Shown here piece by piece: positions 1 to 7,092 of a stretch of DNA of 15,803 bases. The stretch lies in NCBI GenBank assembly GCA_003453695.1, contig DMNK01000006.1, positions 8,096-23,898 of the forward strand, written 5' to 3'. Below the pieces are notes generated by a model. The model made no database searches. It was not told the origin of the DNA and saw only the letters and a list, made by a program, of their open reading frames with translations. Positions within the stretch are counted from its first letter, which is position 1. Every line of letters begins with the position of its first letter. The position numbers were made by a program, and so were the translations under genes. The DNA is from Acidimicrobiaceae bacterium. GTDB taxonomy: Bacteria; Actinomycetota; Acidimicrobiia; Acidimicrobiales; UBA8190.

Positions 1-1
1 G

Positions 2-949
2 CAGTTCTGCGGCCAGCTCTTCGCCCGCACCGAGGACAAGGAGCTGGCCCTCGACATGCTCCGGGCCTACAACGACTGGCATGCAGAGTCGTGGTGCGGC
101 GCCTACCCGGGCCGCTTCATCCCGCTCTCCATCCCCCCCATCTGGGACCCGGCCCTCATGGCCGACGAGGTGCGGCGCATGGCGAAGAAGGGCTGCCACG
201 CCGTGACGTTCTCGGAGAACCCATCCAAGCTCGGATGGCCCAGCTTCCACTCGCCGCACTGGGACCCGTTCTGGGCGGCGTGCGCCGACGAGGGCACGGT
301 GGTGTGCCTGCACATCGGGTCGTCCTCGACCCTGGCCATCACCGCCCCCGACGCCCCCTTCGACGTGCTCATCGCCCTGCAGCCGGTGAACATCATCCAG
401 TGCGCGGCGGACCTGCTCTTCTCCCCCGTACTGCGCAAGTACCCGACACTGCGCGTCGCCCTGTCCGAGGGCGGCATCGGGTGGATCCCCTACTTCTTGG
501 AGCGCGTGGACTACGTCTACGCCCATCACAAGGCGTGGACGGGCCAGGACTTCGGGGACATGCTCCCGAGCCAGGTGTTCAAGGAGCGCATCGTCACCTG
601 CTTCATCGACGACGCCTTCGGGGTGGAGAACCGCCATCACCTCGAGCTTGACAACGTGTGCTGGGAGTGCGACTACCCCCACTCCGACTCCACCTGGCCC
701 AACGCCCCCGAGATCGCCATGAAGTACCTGGCCGGCGTGCCCGACGGCGAGGTGGACAAGATCACGCATGAAAACGCCATGCGCCTGTTCCGCTTCGACC
801 CCTTCTCGGTGCGGCCCCGGGAGCAGTGCACGGTGCAGGCGCTTCGGGCCGAGGCCACCGACGTCGACGTGTCGCTGCGCCCCCGGCGCGCCGACGGAGC
901 CCGCAAGCCGACCCTGGCCGCCGACCTCGGGAAGCTGGCCAGCCGGTAG
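2..949 (+). CDS. Amidohydrolase family 2 protein (TIM-barrel metal-dependent hydrolase), 5' partial
   Basis: The reading frame is open from base 2, so the gene starts before the window; 315 residues are visible, ending at TAG. The internal ATG at 56 is not the true start, because the frame continues upstream in plausible family sequence (FCGQLFARTED). Motifs fit the amidohydrolase-related family: a buried strand with a metal-ligand-type His (VVCLHIGSSS), then LSEGGIGWIPYFLERVD, then CDYPHSDSTWP carrying the conserved C-terminal Asp, then a closing ITHENAMRLFRF helix. Members hydrolyse or decarboxylate carboxylates and lactones in the cytoplasm. The N-terminal HxH metal motif, if present, lies outside the window. 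It is the first visible gene of a co-directional catabolic operon, 19 nt before the BVMO. The exact reaction cannot be assigned. Confidence 0.88.
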   Translation, partial: QFCGQLFARTEDKELALDMLRAYNDWHAESWCGAYPGRFIPLSIPPIWDPALMADEVRRMAKKGCHAVTFSENPSKLGWPSFHSPHWDPFWAACADEGTVVCLHIGSSSTLAITAPDAPFDVLIALQPVNIIQCAADLLFSPVLRKYPTLRVALSEGGIGWIPYFLERVDYVYAHHKAWTGQDFGDMLPSQVFKERIVTCFIDDAFGVENRHHLELDNVCWECDYPHSDSTWPNAPEIAMKYLAGVPDGEVDKITHENAMRLFRFDPFSVRPREQCTVQALRAEATDVDVSLRPRRADGARKPTLAADLGKLASR

Positions 950-968
950 CGGCGAACCGGCCTCCCCG

Positions 969-2774
969 ATGACGACCTTCGATCCAGACGCCGTTCACGC
1001 CAAATATCTGGCCGAGCGCGACAAGCGCCTCGTGCCGGGCCGCACCGACATCCGCGACCTGCGGTCCGACGCCTTCTTCGCCCGCTTCCGCGACGACCCC
1101 TTCACCCCGACCGTGCCCCGCCACCCGGTCACCGACGAGGTCGACGTCGTCATCGTGGGCGGGGGGATCGCCGGTGTCCTGGCCGGAGCCCAGCTGCGCA
1201 AGGCCGGACTCGAGCGCATCCGCATCGTCGACGAGGCGGGCGGGATCGGGGGCACCTGGTACTGGAACCAGTACCCGGGGGTGATGTGCGACGTCGAGTC
1301 GTACATCTACATCCCCATGCTGGAGGAGCTCGGCTACGTCCCCCGGCACCGCTACGCCTTCGGCGAGGAGATCCTGGGCTGCCTCCAGGCCATCGCCGAG
1401 CGCTTCGACCTGGTGGACGAGGCCCTGTTCCACACCAGGGTCACCCGGGCCGAGTGGGACGACGACGCGGCGCGGTGGCGGGTCCACACCGACCGGGGCG
1501 ACGAGGTCACGAGCCGCTACTACGTCCTCGCCGTCGGGATCCTGAACCTCATGAAGCTCCCCGCCATCGCCGGCATGGAGGACTTCGCCGGACATTCCTT
1601 CCACACCGCCCGCTGGGACTACGCCTACACCGGCGGCGGGCCGCACGAGCCGCTCACCGGACTGGCCGACAAGACAGTCGCCCTGGTCGGCACCGGAGCG
1701 AGCGGCATCCAGTGCCTGCCGCCGCTGGCCGCCGCGGCCAAGCACGTGTACGTGCTCCAGCGCACGCCGTCGGCGGTGGGTGAGCGGGGCAACCGGCCCA
1801 CCGACCCGGGATTCGCTGCAGGGCTGCGGCCGGGCTGGCAGCAGGACCGCATGGACAACTTCCAGGGCATCATCCTGGGCAAGGCGGTGGACGGCGACCT
1901 GGTGGACGACGGGTGGACGCACCACTGGGCGGCGGTGCACAACCCGCCCCGGCGCAAGGGCATGACGCCGGCGGAGATCATGCGCGCCGCCGAGGAGGTC
2001 GACTTCGAGATCATGGAGCAGCACCGGCGCCGGGTGGAGGCGCTGGTGGGCGACGCCCAAAAGGCCGCCGTCTTGAAGCCCTACTACCGCTATCTGTGCA
2101 AGCGGCCCTGCTTCCACGACGAGTATCTGCCGGCGTTCAACAACGAGAACGTCACGCTCATCGACTGCCCGGCGGGGATCGAGCGCATCACCGAGCGGGG
2201 CCCGGTCGTGGGCGGACACCAGTACGACGTCGACTGCATCATCTACGGCACCGGCTTCGAGCCCGAGCTCACTCCTCTCTTCCGCCGCGCCGGTCACGAC
2301 ATCGTGGGACGGGGCGGGGTCACTCTGGCGGAGAAATGGGCCGACGGCGCCGCCAGCTTGTTCGGGATGATGAGCCGCGGCTTTCCCAACATGTTCGTCA
2401 TGCCGGCTCCCGGACAGCAGGCGGTGGTCACCGTCAACTACACGCAACTGGCCGTGTTCGGCGCCGAGTTCCTCGGGGCCACGGTGGCGTTGCTGGAGCG
2501 AAAGGGGGTCGAGGCCTTCGACGTGAGCGCCGAGGCCGAAGAGGCGTGGACACAGAAGATCGTCGACTCCTTCGTCGACCCGAGCATCGTGATGTCCGCC
2601 TGCACCCCGTCCCGACTCAACAACGAGGGCCACCCCGAGCAGATGAACCCCCGCAACGGGAATTACGGCCGGGGCATGGGTGACTGGTTCGGCTACCGGG
2701 AGCTACTCCAGCGGTGGCTGGGGGCGGGCACGTTCGAGGGCCTGGAGACCGACGTCCGGTCCACGGCGTCGTGA
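969..2774 (+). CDS. Flavin-containing Baeyer-Villiger monooxygenase (type I BVMO)
   Basis: This 601-aa protein is an FAD- and NADPH-dependent monooxygenase expected to insert oxygen next to a ketone, giving an ester or lactone. FAD-binding Rossmann motif GGGIAG is at residues 64-69. The family block GGTWYWNQYPG lies at 94-104, followed by CDVES. The BVMO fingerprint FxGxxxHxxxW-D is at 206-217 (F206, G208, H212, W216, D217). The NADPH-binding Rossmann motif GTGASG is at 241-246. About 55 residues precede the first Rossmann fold. The length is close to the BVMOs acting on large-ring ketones (about 600 aa) and longer than typical cyclohexanone enzymes; this is only a hint about substrate. I chose ATG 969 because the frame upstream overlaps the previous gene and holds no family sequence. 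The ribosome-binding site is weak. Its TGA stop overlaps the GTG start of the next gene by 4 nt. Confidence 0.95.
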   Translation: MTTFDPDAVHAKYLAERDKRLVPGRTDIRDLRSDAFFARFRDDPFTPTVPRHPVTDEVDVVIVGGGIAGVLAGAQLRKAGLERIRIVDEAGGIGGTWYWNQYPGVMCDVESYIYIPMLEELGYVPRHRYAFGEEILGCLQAIAERFDLVDEALFHTRVTRAEWDDDAARWRVHTDRGDEVTSRYYVLAVGILNLMKLPAIAGMEDFAGHSFHTARWDYAYTGGGPHEPLTGLADKTVALVGTGASGIQCLPPLAAAAKHVYVLQRTPSAVGERGNRPTDPGFAAGLRPGWQQDRMDNFQGIILGKAVDGDLVDDGWTHHWAAVHNPPRRKGMTPAEIMRAAEEVDFEIMEQHRRRVEALVGDAQKAAVLKPYYRYLCKRPCFHDEYLPAFNNENVTLIDCPAGIERITERGPVVGGHQYDVDCIIYGTGFEPELTPLFRRAGHDIVGRGGVTLAEKWADGAASLFGMMSRGFPNMFVMPAPGQQAVVTVNYTQLAVFGAEFLGATVALLERKGVEAFDVSAEAEEAWTQKIVDSFVDPSIVMSACTPSRLNNEGHPEQMNPRNGNYGRGMGDWFGYRELLQRWLGAGTFEGLETDVRSTAS

Positions 2775-4438
2775 GCGGGAGGCAGCAGGTCGCCGTGGTG
2801 ACCGGCGGCGGGGGCGGCATCGGGGCGGCCGTCGCCGAAGAGCTGGGACGAAGCGGCTGGTTCGTGGTCACCGTCGACCCGCTCGTGAGCCTGGACGGCG
2901 CCGAGCGGCTCCCCGAACCGCAGGAGACCACGGCCGGCCGCATCGTGGCGGCGGGAGGATCGGCTCGGGCCTCGTCGGTGTCGGTGACCGACGCCGAGGC
3001 GGTCCGGGGCCTGTTCGAGGAGCTGGCCGAGGAGCGCGGCGGGGTGGACGCCGTGGTCAACGTGGCGGGCATCACCAGGCAGACCTACTTCGCCTCCGGC
3101 ACCGAGGAGGACTGGCTGGCAGTGCTCGGCGTGCACCTCCAGGGCTATCTGAACGTGCTCCACGCCGCCCTGCCGGTCATGGCCGCCGCCGGACACGGCC
3201 GCATCCTCGGCGTGACCTCCGGCTCGGGCTGGCGGGCGGCCGATGCCGGCGCCTACAGCTGCGCCAAGCGCGCCGTGGCCGCCATCACCTGGCAGTTCGG
3301 TTCGCACGCCCCGCCTGGGGTGGCCGTGAACGCCGTGTCTCCCATCGCCGCCACCCGCATGGTGGCCGCCGCCGTGGAGCGCGCCAAGCAGGCGGGCACC
3401 AGCGGCGGCGGGGGCGGGCTGTCGCTGTTCAAAGCCATGCCGGGGCCCGAGCACCTGGGGCCGCTCTGCGCCCATCTCGTCGGCGACGAATTCGGGTGGT
3501 GCCGCGGCCAGGTGCTCTTCGCCGGGGGCTCGGAGGTCGCCGTGGTCGACCGACCCCGCCTGCTCGAGGTGGTGCGCACCGAGGAGGTGGGCCGCCTGGA
3601 TGCGGTGCTCGACGCCGTCCTCCCGAGCGCCTTCGCCACGGCCGAGTCCTCCCAGGCCACCGAGGGGGGCGGGAACCCTCGCTTCGGCTCGATCTTCGAC
3701 GAGCCGGCTCCCCCCGAGCCGGGACCCGCCCACGTGCAGTCCTGTGCGGTCGTCTCCGACCGCCCCGAGCTCGCCGACGCCGTCACCGCCGCCCTCGAGG
3801 CCAGGGTGGTGGCCTGTCACCGGGTCGAGGTGGCCCAGGGCTTCGACGGCGCCGCCAAGGCGCTGCGCGCCCTGGCCGAGTCAGCCGGGCCTGTCGACGC
3901 CGTGGTCGTCGCCCTGAGCGGCGGCCCCCCCGACGCCGGCGCGCCGGACGGCTGGCAGCGCGTGCTCGCCGAGCACGGCCGCATCGTCGACGACATCCAC
4001 GCCGACGCGGCGTGGGGGCGCGCCGCCTCCGACTACTCCGCCGATGCCGGCCGGCCGCTGCGGCTCGTGACCCTCACCGACGCCACCACGGCCGGGGGCC
4101 GCAGCCGGGCCCAGGCCTCGGCGCAGCTGTCCCGGGCGGCAGCGGGCGGCAGCGGGGGGCGGGTCGCCGCCTTCGCCATCAGCGTGGAAGGGCGCGAAGC
4201 CGCAGCGGCTCGGCCGGCCGGAGCGCTCGTGGCCCAGCTGCTGTGCCGCCCCGACGCCGCCGCCCTGGCCGGAGCCGAGCTGGTGGTGGGAGCGGGCTGG
4301 ATCGGGCTGCGCAGCCACCCCCGCCCTCTGGGCAGCGTGATCTTCGGCGGGCCGGCCGTCCCCGAGTGGCTGGACGACACCCTCCGGGAGATGGCCGGCG
4401 ACGGCACCCCTGTCACCGCCGAGTCCCCCCCACCTTGA
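2771..4438 (+). CDS. Two-part SDR: active short-chain dehydrogenase fused to a degenerate SDR-like C-terminal half
   Basis: The 555-aa product starts at GTG 2771, inside the BVMO stop region (GTGA overlap), so translation is probably coupled. Residues 1-260 form a classical NAD(P)-dependent SDR: TGGGGGIG at 11-18, NVAG at 97-100, and YSCAK at 162-166 (catalytic Tyr162, Lys166) with Ser150 or Ser152 upstream. The position that often holds the structural Asn is His122 in VHLQG, as in SDR domains of peroxisomal multifunctional enzyme type 2 (17-beta-HSD4). Residues about 321-555 look like a second Rossmann-type unit: VVSDRPELADAV, VDAVVVALSG, RLVTLTDATT and a closing GAGWIGL. This half lacks the glycine-rich TGxxxGxG motif and YxxxK, so it is probably structural or a remnant. 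A Pro/Gly/Glu-rich linker lies at about 290-320. The likely role is oxidising an alcohol or reducing a ketone in the BVMO pathway. Confidence 0.9.
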   Translation: MSGRQQVAVVTGGGGGIGAAVAEELGRSGWFVVTVDPLVSLDGAERLPEPQETTAGRIVAAGGSARASSVSVTDAEAVRGLFEELAEERGGVDAVVNVAGITRQTYFASGTEEDWLAVLGVHLQGYLNVLHAALPVMAAAGHGRILGVTSGSGWRAADAGAYSCAKRAVAAITWQFGSHAPPGVAVNAVSPIAATRMVAAAVERAKQAGTSGGGGGLSLFKAMPGPEHLGPLCAHLVGDEFGWCRGQVLFAGGSEVAVVDRPRLLEVVRTEEVGRLDAVLDAVLPSAFATAESSQATEGGGNPRFGSIFDEPAPPEPGPAHVQSCAVVSDRPELADAVTAALEARVVACHRVEVAQGFDGAAKALRALAESAGPVDAVVVALSGGPPDAGAPDGWQRVLAEHGRIVDDIHADAAWGRAASDYSADAGRPLRLVTLTDATTAGGRSRAQASAQLSRAAAGGSGGRVAAFAISVEGREAAAARPAGALVAQLLCRPDAAALAGAELVVGAGWIGLRSHPRPLGSVIFGGPAVPEWLDDTLREMAGDGTPVTAESPPP

Positions 4439-5304
4439 TGGCCAGCCCGCCCGCTCGGGTCGTCGACGCCCACGTGCATCTGTGGGACCCGGCCAGAAGC
4501 GACTGGTACCCGTATCTGGCCCGGCCGCCAGAGGGGGGTGCCGGCGACACCTCGCGGATGTTCCGCCGCTTCGAGCTCGCCACCTATCTCGAGGAGTCGG
4601 CGGGGTGGAACGTGGAGAAGCTCGTGAACGTGGCGGCTGCCACCGGCCGGCACTCGGTGGACGAGACCATCGAGCTCGATGGCACCGGGGCGCGCCACGG
4701 CCACCCCGACGGCGTCATCGGTGGACTGCCCCCCACCGACACGGCGGCCGAGGCCATCGGGCTCATCGACCGCCAGATGGAGGCGACGCGCTTTCGGGGC
4801 GTGCGGCCCATGGGCGGGCTGGAGCGGCCCCTGCCCGATCCCGACGTGCTCCGGGCGCTCGCCGAACGGGCGCTCGTGTTCGAGGTCATGACGCACCCCG
4901 ATCACCTCCAGCCGGCGGCACGGGGTCTGGCCGGCTTCGAGGACCTGGTGGTCGTGGTCGAACACACCGGGTGGCCACGTACCGATTCCGGAGAAGAGCG
5001 CGCCCTGTGGCGGGCCGGCATCGACGCCATGGCAGGCGTGGGCGAGAACGTGGTGTGCAAGCTCTCGGGCCTGGCCATGCCGCTTCAGTCCATGGCCGTC
5101 GACGCGCTGCGCCCGTGGCTCGAGTACGCCATCGAGGCGTTCGGCGTCGACCGCTGTCTGTTCGCCAGCAACTTCCCCGTCGACGCCGTGCACGGCACGT
5201 TCGACGATCTCTACTCGACCTTCAGCGACGTCACGGACGGGCTCGACGACGACGCCCGCCACAAGCTCTTCGCCGCCAACGCCGAGCGCGTGTATCGCAT
5301 CTAG
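4438..5304 (+). CDS. Amidohydrolase family 2 protein, lactonase-like
   Basis: This 288-aa cytoplasmic TIM-barrel hydrolase starts at ATG 4438, sharing one base with the SDR stop (TGATG). There is no clear ribosome-binding site, so re-initiation is likely. The N-terminal metal motif is HVHLWD (His12, His14). Further conserved elements are RFRGVRP at 118-124, THPDH at 152-156, EHTGWP at 175-180, CKLSGL at 207-212 and FASNFPVD at 242-249. This set matches the amidohydrolase branch containing L-fuconolactonase, 2-pyrone-4,6-dicarboxylate lactonase and related sugar-lactone hydrolases. The motif that is FGSDWP in many relatives reads FASNFP, with Asn245 at the usual Asp position; related proteins with SNFP exist, so this need not mean inactivity. 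Given its position after a BVMO and an SDR, a role in opening a lactone or hydrolysing a BVMO product is reasonable inference. A BVMO ester would more often need an alpha/beta hydrolase, and none is present. Confidence 0.9.
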   Translation: MASPPARVVDAHVHLWDPARSDWYPYLARPPEGGAGDTSRMFRRFELATYLEESAGWNVEKLVNVAAATGRHSVDETIELDGTGARHGHPDGVIGGLPPTDTAAEAIGLIDRQMEATRFRGVRPMGGLERPLPDPDVLRALAERALVFEVMTHPDHLQPAARGLAGFEDLVVVVEHTGWPRTDSGEERALWRAGIDAMAGVGENVVCKLSGLAMPLQSMAVDALRPWLEYAIEAFGVDRCLFASNFPVDAVHGTFDDLYSTFSDVTDGLDDDARHKLFAANAERVYRI

Positions 5305-5317
5305 GGAAAGGGCGGGC

Positions 5318-6835
5318 ATGACGGACTGGACACGGGTGCCGGTGGTGGTGGGTGCCGGCCAGCACACCAACCGGGTGGAGGACCCGCTGGCCGCCCCCGA
5401 CCCCTTCGAGCTCATGGTGACGGCGGCCCGCCGGGCGGCGGCGTCGGCACTGGGCGACGGGCGCGCCGGCGAGCTGCTCGGTGGGATCACCCACTGCTAC
5501 ATGGTCCATTCCCTGTCGCTGCGTCACGGCGACCCGGCCCAGGAGCTCGCCGGCCGCCTGGGTGCCACCCACGCCGAGGCGCGTGTGTCGGGCATGGGGG
5601 GCAACATCCCGCAGTGGCTGGTGAACCGGGCCGCCGAGCAGGTGGCGGCGGGGGCGCGTCCGGTGGTGGCCGTGGTCGGCGCCGAGGCGCTGGCCACCCG
5701 GCGACGGGCCAAGCGGGCCGGCGTGAAGCTCGACTGGCCGGGTGACGGCGGGTGGCCCGAGACGTGGCCGCCGCTCGAGCCCGACCTGGGCGTGCACCCC
5801 GCCGAGCGTGCCGCCGGCCTCGAGCAGGCCACCGCCATGTACGCCCTGGTGGAGACGGCCCTCGCCCATGGCGCCGGCCGGGACCTCGATGCCAACCGCA
5901 GCGCCGTCGGAGATCTCATGTCCAGGCTCAACGCCGTGGCGGCCGGGAACCCCTACTCGTGGTTCGCCGCCCGGCGCAGCGCCGCCGAGATCACCACGGT
6001 GACCCCCGACAACCGCATGATCTTCCACCCCTACCCCAAGTACGTGAACGCTGTGATGGACGTGGACATGGCGGCGGCGGCGGTCGTCACCGACGCCCAG
6101 ACGGCGCGGGACTGGGGGCTCGGCCCCGACGACGTGGTGTACGTGCGGGGATGGGCGGACGCCTCGGACATCTGGTACCTGTCGCAGCGCCCGCGCGTCG
6201 AGCACAGCGCCGCCCTTCGAGCGGCCGCCGCCGCCGCCCTCCAGGTGTCGGGGCTGAGCCTCGAGGACGTCGACGCCTTCGATCTGTACTCCTGCTTCCC
6301 GTCCTCGGTGGAGTCGGCCATGGAGGCCCTGGGGCTGGGGTCGGAAGCCGACGACGGCCGTCCCCTCACCCTCACGGGGGGTCTGCCCTACCACGGCGGG
6401 CCCGGCAGCAACTACGTGACGCACGCCGTCGCCAACACCTTCGACTGGCTTCGCAACGGGGGCGGCGAGCACGCCCTCGTGCACGGGAACGGCTACTACC
6501 TCACCAAGCACGCCGTCGGCGTGTACTCCCGCCGCCCGCCGCTAGAGCCGCCTGCCCCCGACGGCGCGCTCCAAGCCCGCCTGGACGCCGCCGCCGAGCC
6601 CGTGCCGATCGCTCCCTCACTCCCCGGCCCGGCCACCGTCGTCGCCTACACCGTCCCCTTCGACCGCGACGGCGCCACCTTGCCCGGCATGGTGCTGGCC
6701 CAGTCGGACGGCCGGCGGGTGGTGGCCCTGGCCGATCCGTCGCTCACCCATGCGCTGGTCGGCGCCGACGCCGTGGGTGCTCGGGTGGTGCTGGAGGCGC
6801 AAGCGGAAGGGCCCGACCAGGCCCGGCTCGGCTGA
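5318..6835 (+). CDS. Thiolase-like protein (TLP1 type) without catalytic cysteine, with extra C-terminal domain
   Basis: The 505-aa product starts at ATG 5318, with an AAAGGG ribosome-binding site 5 nt upstream, 13 nt after the previous stop. Residues 1 to about 410 have a thiolase/SCP2-thiolase fold: VVVGAGQ near the N-terminus, DLYSCFPSSV at 322-331 (matching the HDCF-type segment of SCP2 thiolases) and GGLPYHGGPGSNY at 354-366. The N-terminal loop that normally presents the nucleophilic Cys reads GMGGNIPQW (92-100) with no Cys. The C-terminal loop normally carrying the CxxG motif reads GNGYYLTKHAVG (390-401), again without Cys. Residues about 430-505 form a separate small beta-rich domain, as in mycobacterial thiolase-like protein type 1. 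Classical thiolysis is therefore unlikely. CoA-ester binding or another C-C bond reaction is possible. Many annotation pipelines call this family acetyl-CoA acetyltransferase. Confidence 0.9.
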   Translation: MTDWTRVPVVVGAGQHTNRVEDPLAAPDPFELMVTAARRAAASALGDGRAGELLGGITHCYMVHSLSLRHGDPAQELAGRLGATHAEARVSGMGGNIPQWLVNRAAEQVAAGARPVVAVVGAEALATRRRAKRAGVKLDWPGDGGWPETWPPLEPDLGVHPAERAAGLEQATAMYALVETALAHGAGRDLDANRSAVGDLMSRLNAVAAGNPYSWFAARRSAAEITTVTPDNRMIFHPYPKYVNAVMDVDMAAAAVVTDAQTARDWGLGPDDVVYVRGWADASDIWYLSQRPRVEHSAALRAAAAAALQVSGLSLEDVDAFDLYSCFPSSVESAMEALGLGSEADDGRPLTLTGGLPYHGGPGSNYVTHAVANTFDWLRNGGGEHALVHGNGYYLTKHAVGVYSRRPPLEPPAPDGALQARLDAAAEPVPIAPSLPGPATVVAYTVPFDRDGATLPGMVLAQSDGRRVVALADPSLTHALVGADAVGARVVLEAQAEGPDQARLG

Positions 6836-6843
6836 TCCGGGCT

Positions 6844-6875
6844 CGCCGTCGCCGGCGCTGGCGGCCCCGACGGCG
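6844..6875. terminator. GC-rich hairpin between convergent operons, possible bidirectional terminator
   Basis: Arms CGCCGTCG (6844-6851) and CGACGGCG (6868-6875) are perfect 8-bp complements around a 16-nt GC-rich loop that can pair further. It starts 9 nt after the thiolase-like gene and lies just before the ferredoxin stop on the other strand. There is no T-tract on either side, so intrinsic termination is only suggested by position. Confidence 0.35.
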
Positions 6876-6876
6876 G

Positions 6877-6907
6877 TTACTCGGCGATTCGGCGCTTACT
6901 CGGCGAT
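6877..6907. repeat. 12-bp direct repeat at the ferredoxin 3' end
   Basis: TTACTCGGCGAT occurs at 6877-6888 and again at 6896-6907, 19 bp apart. The second copy encodes the last residues and TAA stop of the ferredoxin on the minus strand. The first copy lies just past that stop, so the gene end has been partly duplicated. The 19-bp period is not a multiple of three. Confidence 0.8.
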
Positions 6908-7087
6908 GGAGAGCGCCTGCTCGGGGCAGTTGTCCACGCCGCTGCGGGCGTCCGCCTCGGCACCGGCGGGCACCTCGTCCACGAGCAGCACGCAGTGGCC
7001 CAGGTCGTCGGAGTCGAAGAGGTCGGGGGCCAAGCTGTAGCAGCGCCCGTGGCCCTGGCAGCGCTCCGTGTCGAGGAGGATGCGCAA
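6896..7087 (-). CDS. 3Fe-4S ferredoxin, electron donor to the adjacent P450
   Basis: This 63-aa protein was placed by its motif; no ATG or GTG fits. The start is most likely TTG at 7087, 5 nt after the P450 stop, with a GGGG stretch about 9 nt upstream; a CTG at 7096 overlapping the P450 stop is the alternative. The cluster motif is CQGHGRC (Cys10, Cys16, with His13 at the position that would be a cysteine in a 4Fe-4S site), then CP at Cys54. Three cysteines in the pattern CxxHxxC...CP are typical of the small 3Fe-4S ferredoxins paired with actinobacterial P450s. The protein is acidic, as expected for docking to a P450. It carries electrons from a ferredoxin reductase, which is not encoded in this window, to the P450. 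Cys32 is outside the cluster pattern. Confidence 0.9.
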   Translation of the reverse strand: MRILLDTERCQGHGRCYSLAPDLFDSDDLGHCVLLVDEVPAGAEADARSGVDNCPEQALSIAE

Positions 7088-7092
7088 AGGTG

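Noticed and set aside
768..968. N-terminal extension of the BVMO into the preceding gene
   Set aside because: The 67 extra residues are a shifted frame of the amidohydrolase; family similarity begins after ATG 969.
762..2633. 623-codon open frame on the minus strand opposite the BVMO gene
   Set aside because: It lies antisense to a gene with complete family motifs. Its translation is His/Val/Gly/Arg/Asp-rich without domain motifs, a usual by-product of very GC-rich coding DNA.
4033..6511. Two long minus-strand frames (4033-5490 and 5231-6511) opposite the amidohydrolase and thiolase-like genes
   Set aside because: No motifs and no ribosome-binding sites; both run through the overlapping start and stop points of well-supported plus-strand genes.
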